64,000 nucleotides of DNA from Lycium barbarum (Eukaryota; Streptophyta; Magnoliopsida; Solanales; Solanaceae): assembly GCF_019175385.1 (NCBI RefSeq), contig NC_083346.1:88426543-88490542 (forward strand), in the 5' to 3' direction. Of the stretch, positions 37,090 to 47,383 are shown in pieces. Under the pieces are notes generated by a model. The model made no database searches and was not told the origin of the DNA. It saw only the letters and a list, made by a program, of their open reading frames with translations. The translations under genes and the position numbers were made by a program. The stretch's first letter is position 1. Each line of letters opens with the position of its first letter.

Positions 37090-37540
37090 TGTGTCACGCC
37101 CTAAATCTAGGAAGGTGAGACTGGCACCCGGCACCTTACTTGACCTAGCGTACCAACCTTCAACACATACAATCTGAACATACGGAGACATCTAGGCCGA
37201 CAAGGCCATAATTTGTGATAATCTAAAGATAACAAGCATACTAACGTTGAACTAAAATCAGCCCAAAAGATATATACATATACAGGCCGACAAGGCCACC
37301 ATGAGTATCATTACATCAACTTACCCAAAAAGGTGCATATAAATGGGCCGACAAGGCCACCATGAGTATCATTACATCAATTGACAAGCAACCCAAAAAG
37401 GTGCATATACACGGGCCGACAAAGAAACCATATAATCTAACATAACAACGTCAAGGCCGACAAGACCATCATATATTGTACATACAGTACATGTCTACAA
37501 GCCTAAGAAACATCATTGTACTGTGATCGGACCCTGTAAA
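37090..37540 (-). repeat. Element H 3' LTR, outer fragment
   Basis: Parallels 38,149 onward of the 5' LTR: GACTGGCACCCGG, GCGTACCAACC, GGCCGACAAGGCCACCATGAG units. The right limit is approximate. Confidence 0.75.
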
Positions 37541-37659
37541 CGTTGGAGGGCTCAAACCAATAAACTCTCGTACCCAAGAACTTCCTGGCCCTACAGAGGG
37601 TTCAGCACTCGCTAGTGTTCTCGTCTAACGCTGGGTCTGTGTAGCCGCTAACTACGTCA

Positions 37660-37923
37660 ATAAATGTATTGCACTCCTAATATCCTAATCAGATGGAACA
37701 AGTGGCAGAACTGGCGGTGTTGGGGCTCTATGAAGCTCTTCAGGTAGTGGCGGTGTTGGGGCTCTATGAAGCTCTTTAGGTAGTGGCAGAGTTGGAGATG
37801 GCTAAGAGGGCTACTCACCCTGAGCCTCGGACTGGGACGCATTAACAGGATGTGTCCTGCTAGTACCCTCTCTAGTAGCTGCATTAGCCCTCTGGCTAGC
37901 CGTAGTCTTTCTAGTCACATGCA
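37660..37923 (-). pseudogene. Element H gag N-terminus
   Basis: Minus-strand residues MHVTRKTTASQRANAATREG then a proline-rich run with a 36-bp tandem duplication (encoding ELHRAPTPPLPE-like units, plus strand about 37,725-37,800). An internal TAG interrupts it. Position (downstream of PBS and leader) and composition fit the N-terminus of a Tekay Gag. Confidence 0.6.
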
Positions 37924-38049
37924 TCTCTATAAAACATATATCGAAATACGAGTTAAATACGAGCTAAACTCAAGCTCTTGTGACTCAGCTCTATAGCACG
38001 ATCTGGAGTATGAACAAAAAGTAACCATTCCTAAATGCTCTGTAGCTTC

Positions 38050-38092
38050 CTGTTTATAAATGTGGTGCACAACACATTCATAAGAACGACTC
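38050..38092 (-). promoter_or_regulatory. Leader hairpin with palindromic loop (element H)
   Basis: In element orientation the 8-nt loop is TTGTGCAC, containing GTGCAC (plus strand 38,065-38,070), closed by an AATGTG/CACATT stem (plus-strand letters) and a weaker TTAT/ATAA extension. It lies about 45 nt downstream of the PBS, just after the shared block TGTCTAGTAGAGTC. Confidence 0.7.
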
Positions 38093-38132
38093 TACTAGAC
38101 ATGGCTTGTGAAACTCCCTAGGACACAGACCT

Positions 38133-38144
38133 GCTATGATACCG
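38133..38144 (-). other. Primer-binding site of element H
   Basis: The reverse complement reads CGGTATCATAGC, two mismatches from the tRNA-Met PBS, 4 nt inside the LTR. Confidence 0.8.
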
Positions 38145-38148
38145 AGTT

Positions 38149-40482
38149 TGTCACTCCCCAAACCTGGGGAAGCGAGACTGGCACCCGGAGCCTTGCTTGA
38201 CCGAGCGTACCAACCTGCAACACATACGGTCTGAACATATACAGAGACATCTAGGCTGACAAGGCCGAATCATATAATCACCTATGATATCATAGGCCGA
38301 CAAAGCTGTAACTTGTGATAATCTTGAGATAACAAGCATACTAATGCTAAACTAAAATTAGCCCAAAATATATATACATATATGGGCCGGCAAGGCCACC
38401 ATGAGTATCATTATATCAACTGACAAGCAACCCAAAAGGTGCATATACATGGGCCGACAAGGCCACCATGAGTATCATTATATCAACTGACAAGCAACCC
38501 AAAAGGTGCATATACATGGGCCGACAAGGCCACCATGAGTATCATTACTCAACTGACAAGCAACCCAAAAAGGTTCATATACATGGGCCGACAAGGCCAC
38601 CATGTAATCTAACATAACAACTTCAAGGCTAACAAGGCCATCATACATACTGTACATAGAGGACATGTCTACAAGCCTGTAAGAAATATCTTTGTACTGT
38701 GGTCGGGATTGGCTCCCGTCCTACCCATCATGTCTATATATCAACATGACTAAAATATCTAGACCTAGTAACTCCAAAAGACATGGAGTATGCCAATCAA
38801 GCCGAACACGAGCAATTCCTACTGAGGAAGCATGTTTGTCTGTCTATCATGACCTACAGCATGAAATACAACACCCCCAGCAAAAGAGACGCCAGTACGA
38901 AATAATGTACAGAGTATGTAAGGCAAACTGAATAACTATAAGATGAAACTGAACTGATATACATCAACATCAAAATGTAACTGAGTACAAAAGATAACCT
39001 GAGGGTATGTTTGTCTTCTTCTGATTCATTACATAATTTCAGCATAGCCATTGGCCATTATAGGCACACAATAACAACGTTCTAAGCCATATAGGGGTCT
39101 CGTGTGTCAAAGGGCCACTGCGGGCAAATCATATATAACATGCCGAACCATAAAGGGCCTCGTGCGTATATAATCATAAGCCATAAAGAGGCCTAGTAAG
39201 TATGACGATGTACCGAGCGATAAAGAGGTCACATGTGCATAATAATGTACCGAGCCTTATCAAGGACTCGTGTCCAAAATAAACAACAAACATACAATAG
39301 GACATTATTCATGTTCTTAATGCCATTCTTTCTAACAGGGAACAAGGACTAAGTATGATGCGAACTCCCAACCATGGTGATATTGTAATACATGAGAGAA
39401 AGGGACACCATGAAAATAGTGTTTTGTAAAGAAGTCTTCTTTTAACATTTCGTTTGGAAATCGCATTTGATGTGGATTCATGCCAATAAAAGATAGAGGG
39501 AATAGCCATTACATATATTTACCGTCGATTCATAATAACGACGCTAAACTCAACCTCCTAGACACCTCAATCTACAAGGAATAATAGTAACACTAGTGTC
39601 AAACTATGGGAAATCATAATAACAACATATCGAGCGGCAAGCTCGCTTTACGATTAACTAGGCGGCGTTTCTTCCCGCCCTTTCCCCTTCTAAAAATCAT
39701 GAAAACAAGAATCATACATATGTATAACTATACTACATCTTCAGCACCTCATAGTAGGAGCGGCCCAAATTACATACAACAACACCTAAAGTTCATTTAT
39801 AACTTTCGACCGTCGTCCCGTAAGTTCCTAGCAACCAAACCCCATCTGGAGCTTATACAAACTGATACACACGAAGAAGAAGGTAAATCTTAACTTTGAT
39901 TCCAAGAACAAATATTTCTTCAACTTAAAGCAACCTCTACTTTACAACAACAAGGAAGCCAACAATCTAACTAGCGTCACGGGCTTTCTGAAAGGGGGAT
40001 TTACGTTATAATCTTGTAGATCTTTGCTAGAATGATGTAAGAACTCTTAGAGAGCCTTTAGGAGTGTATATGATCTGTTGTTAGATGGAAATGACTAAAA
40101 GAAGGGGTTCCACCGCTTAAATAAAAAGATAGAATTTTCCACGGCCTCCGACTTGCGGTGTGAAATGTGGCCACCTGTCACCATATGTGGACCGTATGTC
40201 CACCATAACTTGGACAGTAAGTCACAACAACTCTTTGAGTCTTGTACCTTAATCAAAAGGTGGACTTGCAGCCCGTACCTCCAAAGTACGGTCCGTAAGT
40301 TACTCCACAAGTTGGGAAACTCCGTCGAAACTCACTCTTTTCGATTTTTTTAACCTCTAAGGCTTCCGTAACTTCCTTGACACTGATTTAACACATAATT
40401 AACCTTATGTATGGCCTCAATCCCACCGAGTCCATATCGGTTAGTTACGTCGCATTCTACCGTGAAAGTATGGGGTGTGACA
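38149..40482 (-). repeat. Element H 5' LTR (2,334 bp)
   Basis: TGTCACTCCCC...GGGTGTGACA. TATA-like TTTTTATTTAAG on the minus strand (40,116-40,129), with GGACCGTA (40,189) and TACGGTCCGTA (40,287-40,297) upstream. Intron acceptor-like site at 38,854; the donor-like site near 39,512 is degenerate. Confidence 0.85.
38391..38600. repeat. About 65-bp tandem repeat in the element H LTR
   Basis: Four units beginning GGGCCGRCAAGGCCACCATG (near 38,394, 38,451, 38,518, 38,586). The same units are in the 3' LTR fragment at about 37,284-37,440. Confidence 0.92.
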
Positions 40483-40487
40483 TCATG

Positions 40488-40750
40488 GTTCTGCTATGAT
40501 TTATGGTGGGATTTACGGTCCCTAGACATGTTATACGGTTCGTAATTCTTGCCGTGAATCCTCTTTTCAATAGCCGAATCACTAAAACTTCAGAACTGGG
40601 CTTTTTATGCAACTTTCCTTGTTTTTGCCATTTTATCTCTGAATACCTACAACACAGCAAATAAAATAAGAAAAGACACGAAACACACTTAAAATCAATC
40701 AAAACTCTATTTAAAAGACATCAAATGTGTCGTAATTCCACAACACATCA
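40488..40750 (-). repeat. Element E 5' LTR, outer part
   Basis: Continuation of the Athila-like LTR after element H; ends CACATCA at 40,750. TG...CA termini pair with TGATACGC at 36,055. Confidence 0.7.
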
Positions 40751-41527
40751 AACCAAAACACACTAGACACAAAAGAGGCATTCAATGGCCATGGAACGAC
40801 TTCTGGAGCAAGGATGTACCATTCAAGATCAATTTCAACCTATAGAGAGCTCTCAAAAAGAAACTTATTTTGATGATGCACTCCATAGATTCAAAACTAA
40901 CACTGCTATTAAATACAACTGTTGCACACCCCTCCTGTGGAGGAAAATAGTAAGCATGTACTCATTGAAAGTCGCCCAACTACTAAATTTGGTAATCTTT
41001 TGCAGGTCGTGGGAGTTCGACAATGCAATGACTCTCTGATTTGTTAATGATCCAGTATTCATGGAGCTTCAAAAGTAACAAATGCATGTGTAGATGGCTA
41101 TGTCAAGCTATTCCTGCCTTTGTCTGCAAGATGCAGTACAAGATATGGCAATAAGAAATGCACCATAGCAAGAATCTGCCATGAAGTGGTCTTCCACCTC
41201 AACGTTCATATGAAAAGATCAAAGGCATCAATGTGGATTTCACTAAGAGAAGGCATACTTTGTATAGATTGTGAAGATCTTAGACCTAATATAATCAGCG
41301 CCTCCATAACTTGGGCCAAACTAACTAAAAGTTAGCTGAAGCTCAATACAGATGGGAGCAACAACTCTCTTCAGAACAAAGCTGGCATTGGAGGAATTGT
41401 AAGACACAGAAATAGAGTCCTAGTCATGGAATTTGCAGGAGGACTTCATTTCTGCACTAACAATTCACCAGAAACGCAGGTTGTTTTAGAAGGATTATTA
41501 TGTTACTACTAGAGAGACATCAAGAAT
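40751..41527 (+). pseudogene. LINE-like RNase H sequence, upstream part
   Basis: Near the end, plus-strand frames give LKLNTDGSNNS (first catalytic Asp), AGIGGIVRHRNRVLVMEFAGG and PETQVVLEGLL (Glu), which is the RNase H (RVT_3) domain found at the C-terminus of many plant non-LTR retroelement proteins. Stops precede and follow these motifs. The earlier frame at 40,785-41,039 is not recognised. The domain is cut at 41,532 by element A and resumes at 58,125. Confidence 0.75.
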
Positions 41528-42040
41528 GTTATTGTTACACCTCGAAAATTTCTCGTTAACGTACAGTGAGTAGACTAACGAAGGGCACGACGTATACGAT
41601 GTTTTGATAAGTAAGAAATAGCATTTGATGATCCTAATCGATATTTCAAAGACATTTGAGGTGAGGGAAGAAAGTTGTCAAGGAAACCAAGGGATATGTT
41701 GTGTGTCGGGAAAGATTTACGAGTACCGAATTAATGATGGCTTAATGATGTTTTGGAGAAGATTTATAATGTCCCTTAGATTGATATTGAGGTGTTAAAC
41801 AAGTGTCAAGAAGGTTCCATAAGGATTGAAGGTCAAATGAGTCGACGAGAAAGAACTTCGGAAAGCTGGGCATTATACGGCCCAACATATTGGCCGTATA
41901 AAACATAATGGTCGTATGTTAGGCCGTATGTTGTGCCCAGAATGGAGCCTTCACTGGACCAAATCTACGGCCATATATACGGCCAGTATAATTTATACAG
42001 ACCGTATGTTGGTCCGTAGAATCTGCTCGAGACATTTCTA

Positions 42041-42053
42041 AATTAAATATAAG
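42041..42053 (+). promoter_or_regulatory. LTR core promoter (TATA-like) of element A
   Basis: AATTAAATATAAGG, followed within 60 bp by the C/T-rich sequence CATTTCCTCACTTCAC. Palindromic ACGG/CCGT elements end about 25 bp upstream. The 3' LTR has the same at about 56,124-56,136. Confidence 0.6.
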
Positions 42054-42804
42054 GGACCAACCTCATTTCATTTATTTCATTTCCTCACTTCACACTTCAA
42101 GAATTCTCTAGAACCCTCTCCACTCTTCATCCACAAGAACCCAAGAGAAATCTATGATCAACTTCATCAAACCAACAAAATCAAGTGTAAGAAACTCATT
42201 GAAGTTCATCTAAGCTAAGAAATTCCAATGGAAGTGAACTAGGGTTTTGGTGCAAGAAGAGTATTTCCACTCAAGGCTTATTCTTCCATTATCTAAGGTA
42301 AGTTTTATGATCATTCCATGTTGTTTAAGGTAATGATAGGTTGAAAGACTTGGATTGTAGAAGGAAATAGAAAATGGGTCACGAATGTAAGAATAATGAC
42401 ATTTTGAGTAGTAGTTTGGAATGAGTCATGAATATTGATATGTTGTGATTATAAGTATGCTATAAGTGACATTCAGAACATGGGATACGTATTATATGTG
42501 AGAAAATGCAATAGTGAACTATGACCACGATTATGGAGGAATTGAAGTGAAATTGTGAAATGTGGATAATGTAGATGAATGATGATTGTTGTTTATAATA
42601 TTGTGAATGTTGTTATGGATGTTTGGGAGTTGATATGTAAAATGAGGAAAGTTTTATAAATAAAGGAAATGATGTCCAATTTTCTCTAGCATTAGTAACA
42701 CGTTCATATAATCGATTAGCTAATGTTGATGTGAATTCTCTTAAAGGTAGAAACGTGAGCGTTGAAAAAGAACAATCAAGCGATAGAATTGTTAAACGAA
42801 AGAG

Positions 42805-43677
42805 GTATGTAAGGCTAATCCTATCCTTCTAAGGCATGACTCCTATGGCATGAATCTTTCTATTTTTCCATGATCTTCCTAAATAACGAAAATTATGAGT
42901 CCATGACTATAAAGAGCTACATACGCATATGATAATGGAAGGAGATACGAGACGAGCATGATAAAGATGATGATGAGTTAAGTATAAAGAATCTTAAAGT
43001 GAGGTACGATGTCCATGAGGTTAATGATCCTAAGTATGGTTCCATTGATGCTTTTCCTTGTGTACACTCACCTTAAAATGTTAGTCCCCTCAAGGTGAGA
43101 TATGATTATTATGATCACTCCATAATGTAATCGAGGGTTCACGACCTTATGTCACCCCGACATAGCCATAGTTGCCTTCAAGTTCTAATGTATGTTTTGA
43201 TGATAAAGATGTAATGATGCTAAGTTATGATAAGTCTATGATGTGATCACGATGATACAATTCCATCGTGCCTAAATGGCCGGACAAGTCATCGCAAAGA
43301 CGGGCTGCTTGTGATTCCACCGTGCCCAAATGGCCGTACATGTCACCGCTAAGGCGGGCTGCTTATGATTCCACCGCGCCACGAAGGCCGGACATGATCA
43401 CCACTAGTGGGCAGCATATGATGGTTACCCGGACGCGGGTTAACGATGATGATATATATTTATATGACACGATGATGCATGCGCTATGATGATACCTGTA
43501 CTACGATTATATATGATATATGTGTGAAATGTATCCACCCTTAAAAGTCACGGAGGTTATACCTTCATCTTATGTCTTATGATTTCTCTATTATGTTCAT
43601 TCCATTCATGCCTTACACACCAGTACAATGTTCATACTGACGTTCGTTTTCTTTGGACGCTGTGTTCATGCCCACAG
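42805..43677 (+). other. Putative intron within the 5' LTR of element A
   Basis: Donor AG|GTATGTAAGG at 42,805, branch-point-like TACTGAC at 43,635-43,641, acceptor CCCACAG|GTA at 43,677. The same trio is found in the other Tekay-type LTRs of the window at corresponding places, while the sequence between is variable. It is a prediction from conserved signals; no transcript evidence is available here. Confidence 0.5.
43266..43425. repeat. Three about 54-bp tandem subrepeats in LTR A
   Basis: ATTCCACCGTGCCCAAATGG..GGCGGGCTGCTTGTG-type units; the same in the 3' LTR (57,305-57,470) and reversed in the solo LTR (48,985-49,125). Confidence 0.92.
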
Positions 43678-44085
43678 GTAGACAGGGAGGTGATCCAGAC
43701 TTGTAGGAGCTTTTAGCTGCTTGAGAGCATTCCATTGTTCCGGAGGTGCCATTGATTTATTCTTTTGTGTATATACATGTATTTTGGGCACGGCGGGGTC
43801 CTGTCCCGTCCCTATGTCTAGCACTCTAGTAGAGGCTCGTAGATACGTATGTGTGGGTAGTATGGTCTCACGATGTCCTTATTGTATGTACATTATTTTG
43901 ATAGCCGAAGGGCTTATATATATATAAAGGTAATTATGTTTCGAAGTGAAAAGTGGTTTTTCCTATGATTTGGGTATAAGATTAATGAATGAACGCTTGA
44001 TTAGTACGATGGGTAATGGTATGAGCGGTGCTTGGTGGTTAGCCCCGGGCACCCGTCATGGCCCCTAGTCGAGTCGTGACAAAAG

Positions 44086-44097
44086 TGGTATCAGAGC
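44086..44097 (+). other. Primer-binding site of element A
   Basis: TGGTATCAGAGC, exact tRNA-Met-type PBS, 4 nt after the 5' LTR. Confidence 0.93.
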
Positions 44098-44140
44098 AGT
44101 TCAGTCCTAGGAAGTGTCTACGAGCCGTGTCTAGTAGAGT

Positions 44141-44179
44141 CTTGTTTATGGTGTGTTGCGCGCCACACTAATAAACAGG
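44141..44179 (+). promoter_or_regulatory. Leader hairpin with palindromic loop (element A)
   Basis: CTTGTTTAT-GGTGTG, loop TTGCGCGC, CACAC-TA-ATAAACAGG: a stem of about 15 bp with one bulge, with palindrome GCGCGC in the loop (44,158-44,163). It is 43 nt downstream of the PBS and upstream of the gag ATG (44,288). Confidence 0.78.
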
Positions 44180-44287
44180 AGGCTGCACGGCATTTAGGAA
44201 AAATGACCATTCTTCTTCTTATGAGATCGTGCGATAGAGCCGTGTATAAGATTTTCTCCTCCCTAATAGTGTATTATGATTTCAGAA

Positions 44288-45475
44288 ATGCCGCCAAAGG
44301 GAAAAGTTACAGCCGCCCAGAAGGGCAAGACTACGATGAAAAGGCGGGTAGAAAGGGAGCCGCCAATGAATGCAGAAGAGGGGGAATAACATAATGAGGC
44401 TCCATCTAATACTTCTCCTACTCAGCCTATTATAGAAGAACAAGAGGGAGCTTCAGCTCCAGCTCCTATGCCTCCAGTTCCTCCACCGGCTACTTCAGGT
44501 AAACAAGTGACCGAGGTTATTCATCTATTGACGCAGTTAGTTGCCGCCCAGGCACAGCGGCAGGGTTCGGGTTCAAGTGACAGGTCCGTTAGTACTAGAG
44601 CCCGTGATTTCATGAGTTTGAATCCTCCGGAGTTTTTTGAGTCAAAGCCAGATGAAGACCCGCAAAGTTTTATTGATGAAATGTTGAGAACATTAAAGAT
44701 TATTCATGCCTCCGAAACTGAATTTGTGGAGTTAGCATCTTATAGACTCCGAGATGTGGTGATATTATGGTACAATAATTGGATATCATCAAGAAAAGAG
44801 AATACGCCTCCTCCCGTTTGGCAAGAATTTGTAGAGGCCTTCATCCGCCACTATTTGCCACCCAAGGTCCGCCAAGCTAGAGCGGATAGATTTTTAAATT
44901 TGAAACAAGGAAATATGAGTGCTCGGGAGTATAGCCTTCAGTTCAATTCATTGGCTAGATATGCTCCGACTATGGTGGCCGACATGGGAGATAGGGTGCA
45001 CAGGTTTGTGAGTGGCTTAGGGCCACATTTATTTAAGGATTGTTTGACGGCTTCGTTGCAAGATGGGAAGGATATTTCCTACATTCAAGCCCATGCCCAG
45101 AATTTAGAAGGACAACAACATCCGCAAAGAGGTGATCATGATATTGATAGAGGGCAAAACAAGAGGGCCAGATCTATGGGGCCAGGTAGTGATTATAAAG
45201 GGGGATCAAGGCAGACATATTCTAGACACTCAGGCCAGTCGGCGACTAGTGCACCTCCACGATTTGCAGGTAGGAGATTTGACCGCTCCATTCCTTTAGG
45301 ATAGGGTCAGAGTTCGAAAGCTTCAGGTTCCCAATTTAGGGGTGATTATAGCCAGAGGAGACCACCAGTCCCACGATGTAGCCAGTGCAGAAAATTACAC
45401 TCGGGGCCATGTCGCCAGGGCACAGATGCTTGCTATGTTTGTGGACAGACTAGGCACTTGATGCGTGATTGTCCC
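44288..45475 (+). pseudogene. Element A gag
   Basis: The structural polyprotein, forming the particle and binding RNA. The natural start is ATG 44,288 (MPPKGKVTAA); a TAA at 44,387-44,389 closes it, and the frame reopens from 44,468. The capsid-like domain has LNPPEFFESKPDEDPQSF, VILWYNNWISSR, FIRHYLPPKVRQARADRF and LKQGNMSAREYSLQF. A second stop, TAG at 45,302, precedes a CCHC zinc knuckle ([14 protein letters not shown], 45,431-45,472). Gag is in the same frame as pol, so the ancestral product was one Gag-Pol protein. Both stops are explained by CAA/CAG to TAA/TAG changes. Confidence 0.92.
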
Positions 45476-47383
45476 TCGATGTATGGTAGAAGTGGGGTTC
45501 AGCCCACAGGATCAGCAGCTGGTTCCTCTTCAGTGCGCCCGGTAGGGCAGACTCCCCAGATCCAAGCAGGTCGAGGCAGAGGGGGAGCATCTACTTCAAG
45601 TGCCACTCAGCCCCGTATGTATGCTTTAGCCAGACGACAGGATCTTGAATCCTCCCCGGATATGGTTATAGGTATATTATCCGTATTTTCCCATGATGTG
45701 TATGCATTGATAGATCCGGGTTCTACCCTATCTTATATTACTCTGTATGTTGCTGGTCGTATTGGGGTGAAACCTGAGCCAATTAAACCTTTTAAGGTAT
45801 CTACTCTGGTTGGTGATCCCGTGATAGCTAGACAAGTGTATAAAAATTGTGTAATTCTGATATGCGACCGCCAGACTAAAGCTGATTTAGTTGAGCTGGA
45901 AATGCTAGATTTCGATGTGATTATGGGTATGGATTGGTTGGCCTCATGTTATGCTAATGTTGATTGCCGAATGAAAGTAGTTCGATTTCAATTTTCGGGA
46001 GAGCCCGTGCTTGAATGGAAGGGTAACACAGCATCTCCAAGGGGTAGGTTTATTTCCTACCTTAAGGCAAGAAAGATGATAGTAAAGGGCTATATTTATC
46101 ACTTAGTCCGATTTCATGACACCGAAGCAGAGTCGCCAACTTTCCAATCCGTTCCGGTAGTGAATGAATTTCCTGATGTATTTCCAGATGAACTTCCAGG
46201 CCTTCCTCCGGAGAGAGATATTAATTTCGCTATTGATGTGTTGCCGGACACCAAGCCTATTTCTATTCCTCCTTACCGAATGGCTCCAGCAGAATTGAAA
46301 GAGCTAAAGGCACAGTTGAAAGATTTGCTTGAGAAGGGGTTTATTTTACCCAGTGCATCACCATGGGGAGCACCAATCCTATTTGTGAGGAAGAAAGATG
46401 GTTCCTTACGGATATGTATTGATTATAGGCAGTTGAATAAGGTGACGATAAAGAACAAATATCCTCTTCCGAGAATTGATGATTTATTTGATCAACTACA
46501 GGGTGCCAAGTGGTTTTTCAAAATAGACTTGAGGTTAGGTTATCACCAAGTGAGAGTTAAAGAAGAAGATATTCCCAAAACAGCTTTCAGAACGACATAT
46601 GGCCATTATGAATTCCGGGTGATGTCATTTGGGTTAACTAATGCTCCGGCAGTGTTCATCGATTTGATGAATAATGTATTCAGGCCTCTCTTGGATTTAT
46701 TTGAAATAGTATTCGTTGACGATATTCTGGTGTACTCTCGCACAGAATCAGAACATGCAGACCATTTACGTATTGTCCTTGGAATTCTTCGAACTCGAGA
46801 ATTGTATGCAAAATTTTTAAAGTGCGAGTTTTGGCTGAATTCTGTGACATTTTTGGGCCATGTTATTTCAGATGATGGCATTCGAGTTGATACTCAGAAA
46901 ATTGAAGCTGTGAAGACTTGGCCAAGGCCTACGACGCCCACAGAAGTCCGTAGTTTTTTGGGATTGGCAGGTTACTATAGAAGGTTCGTAGAAGGATTTT
47001 CCTTTATTTCAGCCCCATTGACGAAGCTAACCCAAAAGTTAGCTAAGTTTCAGTGGAATGATTCTTGTGAACGCAGCTTCCAAGAGTTGAAGGACAGATT
47101 AACCTCAGCCCCAATCTTGACACTCCCAGAAGGGCCAGATGGTTATGTTGTATATCGTGATGCTTTCGGTGTTGGGTTAGGATGTGTGTTAATGCAGCAC
47201 GGTAAAGTCATCTCTTATGCCTCGAGGCAACTGCGGAAACATGAAAAGAACTACCCAACTCATGATCTCGAATTGGCTGCAGTTATTCATGCATTAAAGA
47301 TGTGGAGACATTATTTGTATGGTGTGCATGTTGATATCTATACAGATCACAAGAGTCTTTAATACATTTTTCAACAGAAGGAG
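45476..47383 (+). pseudogene. Element A protease, reverse transcriptase and RNase H
   Basis: Continuous frame with gag. Protease: [13 protein letters not shown] (Asp codon 45,713), then [71 protein letters not shown] and the catalytic [10 protein letters not shown] (about 46,709-46,738). Connection: [15 protein letters not shown]. RNase [19 protein letters not shown] (Asp; CDAS altered to RDAF), [14 protein letters not shown] (Glu), IYTDHKSL (Asp). A TAA at 47,360-47,362 stands where QYIFQQKELN begins, so it is a CAA to TAA nonsense change. Confidence 0.93.

Larger units (their letters stand above)
37090..40482 (-). mobile_element. Element H: internally deleted Tekay-type element
   Basis: TSD TCATG at 37,085-37,089 and 40,483-40,487. 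Right to left: 5' LTR (38,149-40,482), PBS, hairpin leader, gag N-terminus, and then directly the outer end of the 3' LTR (37,090 to about 37,540). The LTR start TGTCACGCCC at 37,092 matches TGTCACTCCCC at 38,149; two extra bases (TG) sit between TSD and LTR. All of pol and most of the 3' LTR are missing, so it can only have been a parasitic or dead copy. Confidence 0.85.
16753..40750 (-). mobile_element. Element E: Athila-like Ty3/gypsy, minus strand, multiply interrupted
   Basis: Read right to left: LTR (40,750-36,055), PBS, gag, gag-PR linker, protease, linker, RT end, RNase H, integrase. It stops within integrase at 16,748, where C and D are inserted, and its left end is off the window. 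The pieces join across each insertion at a matching TSD: TCATG (H), CATGC/CATGT (G), TTGAA (B1), CAATC (I2) and ACAAG (I1). PBS type and Gag/Pol motifs place it in the non-chromovirus Athila/OTA group. It is defective, with stops, a large RT deletion and a damaged protease site, and is the oldest layer of this nest. Confidence 0.85.
41533..44081 (+). repeat. Element A 5' LTR (2,549 bp)
   Basis: TGTTACACC...GAGTCGTGACA. From 5' to 3': CGG/CCG palindromes (41,870-42,020), TATA-like box, putative intron (42,805-43,677) with three about 54-bp subrepeats (43,266-43,425), a conserved AGTAC/GTACT block, and the end. Confidence 0.93.

Noticed and set aside
36808..37191. Minus-strand 127-aa frame over the Athila-like LTR and element H edge
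   Set aside because: Crosses a transposon junction with a TSD, so it cannot be an ancestral gene.
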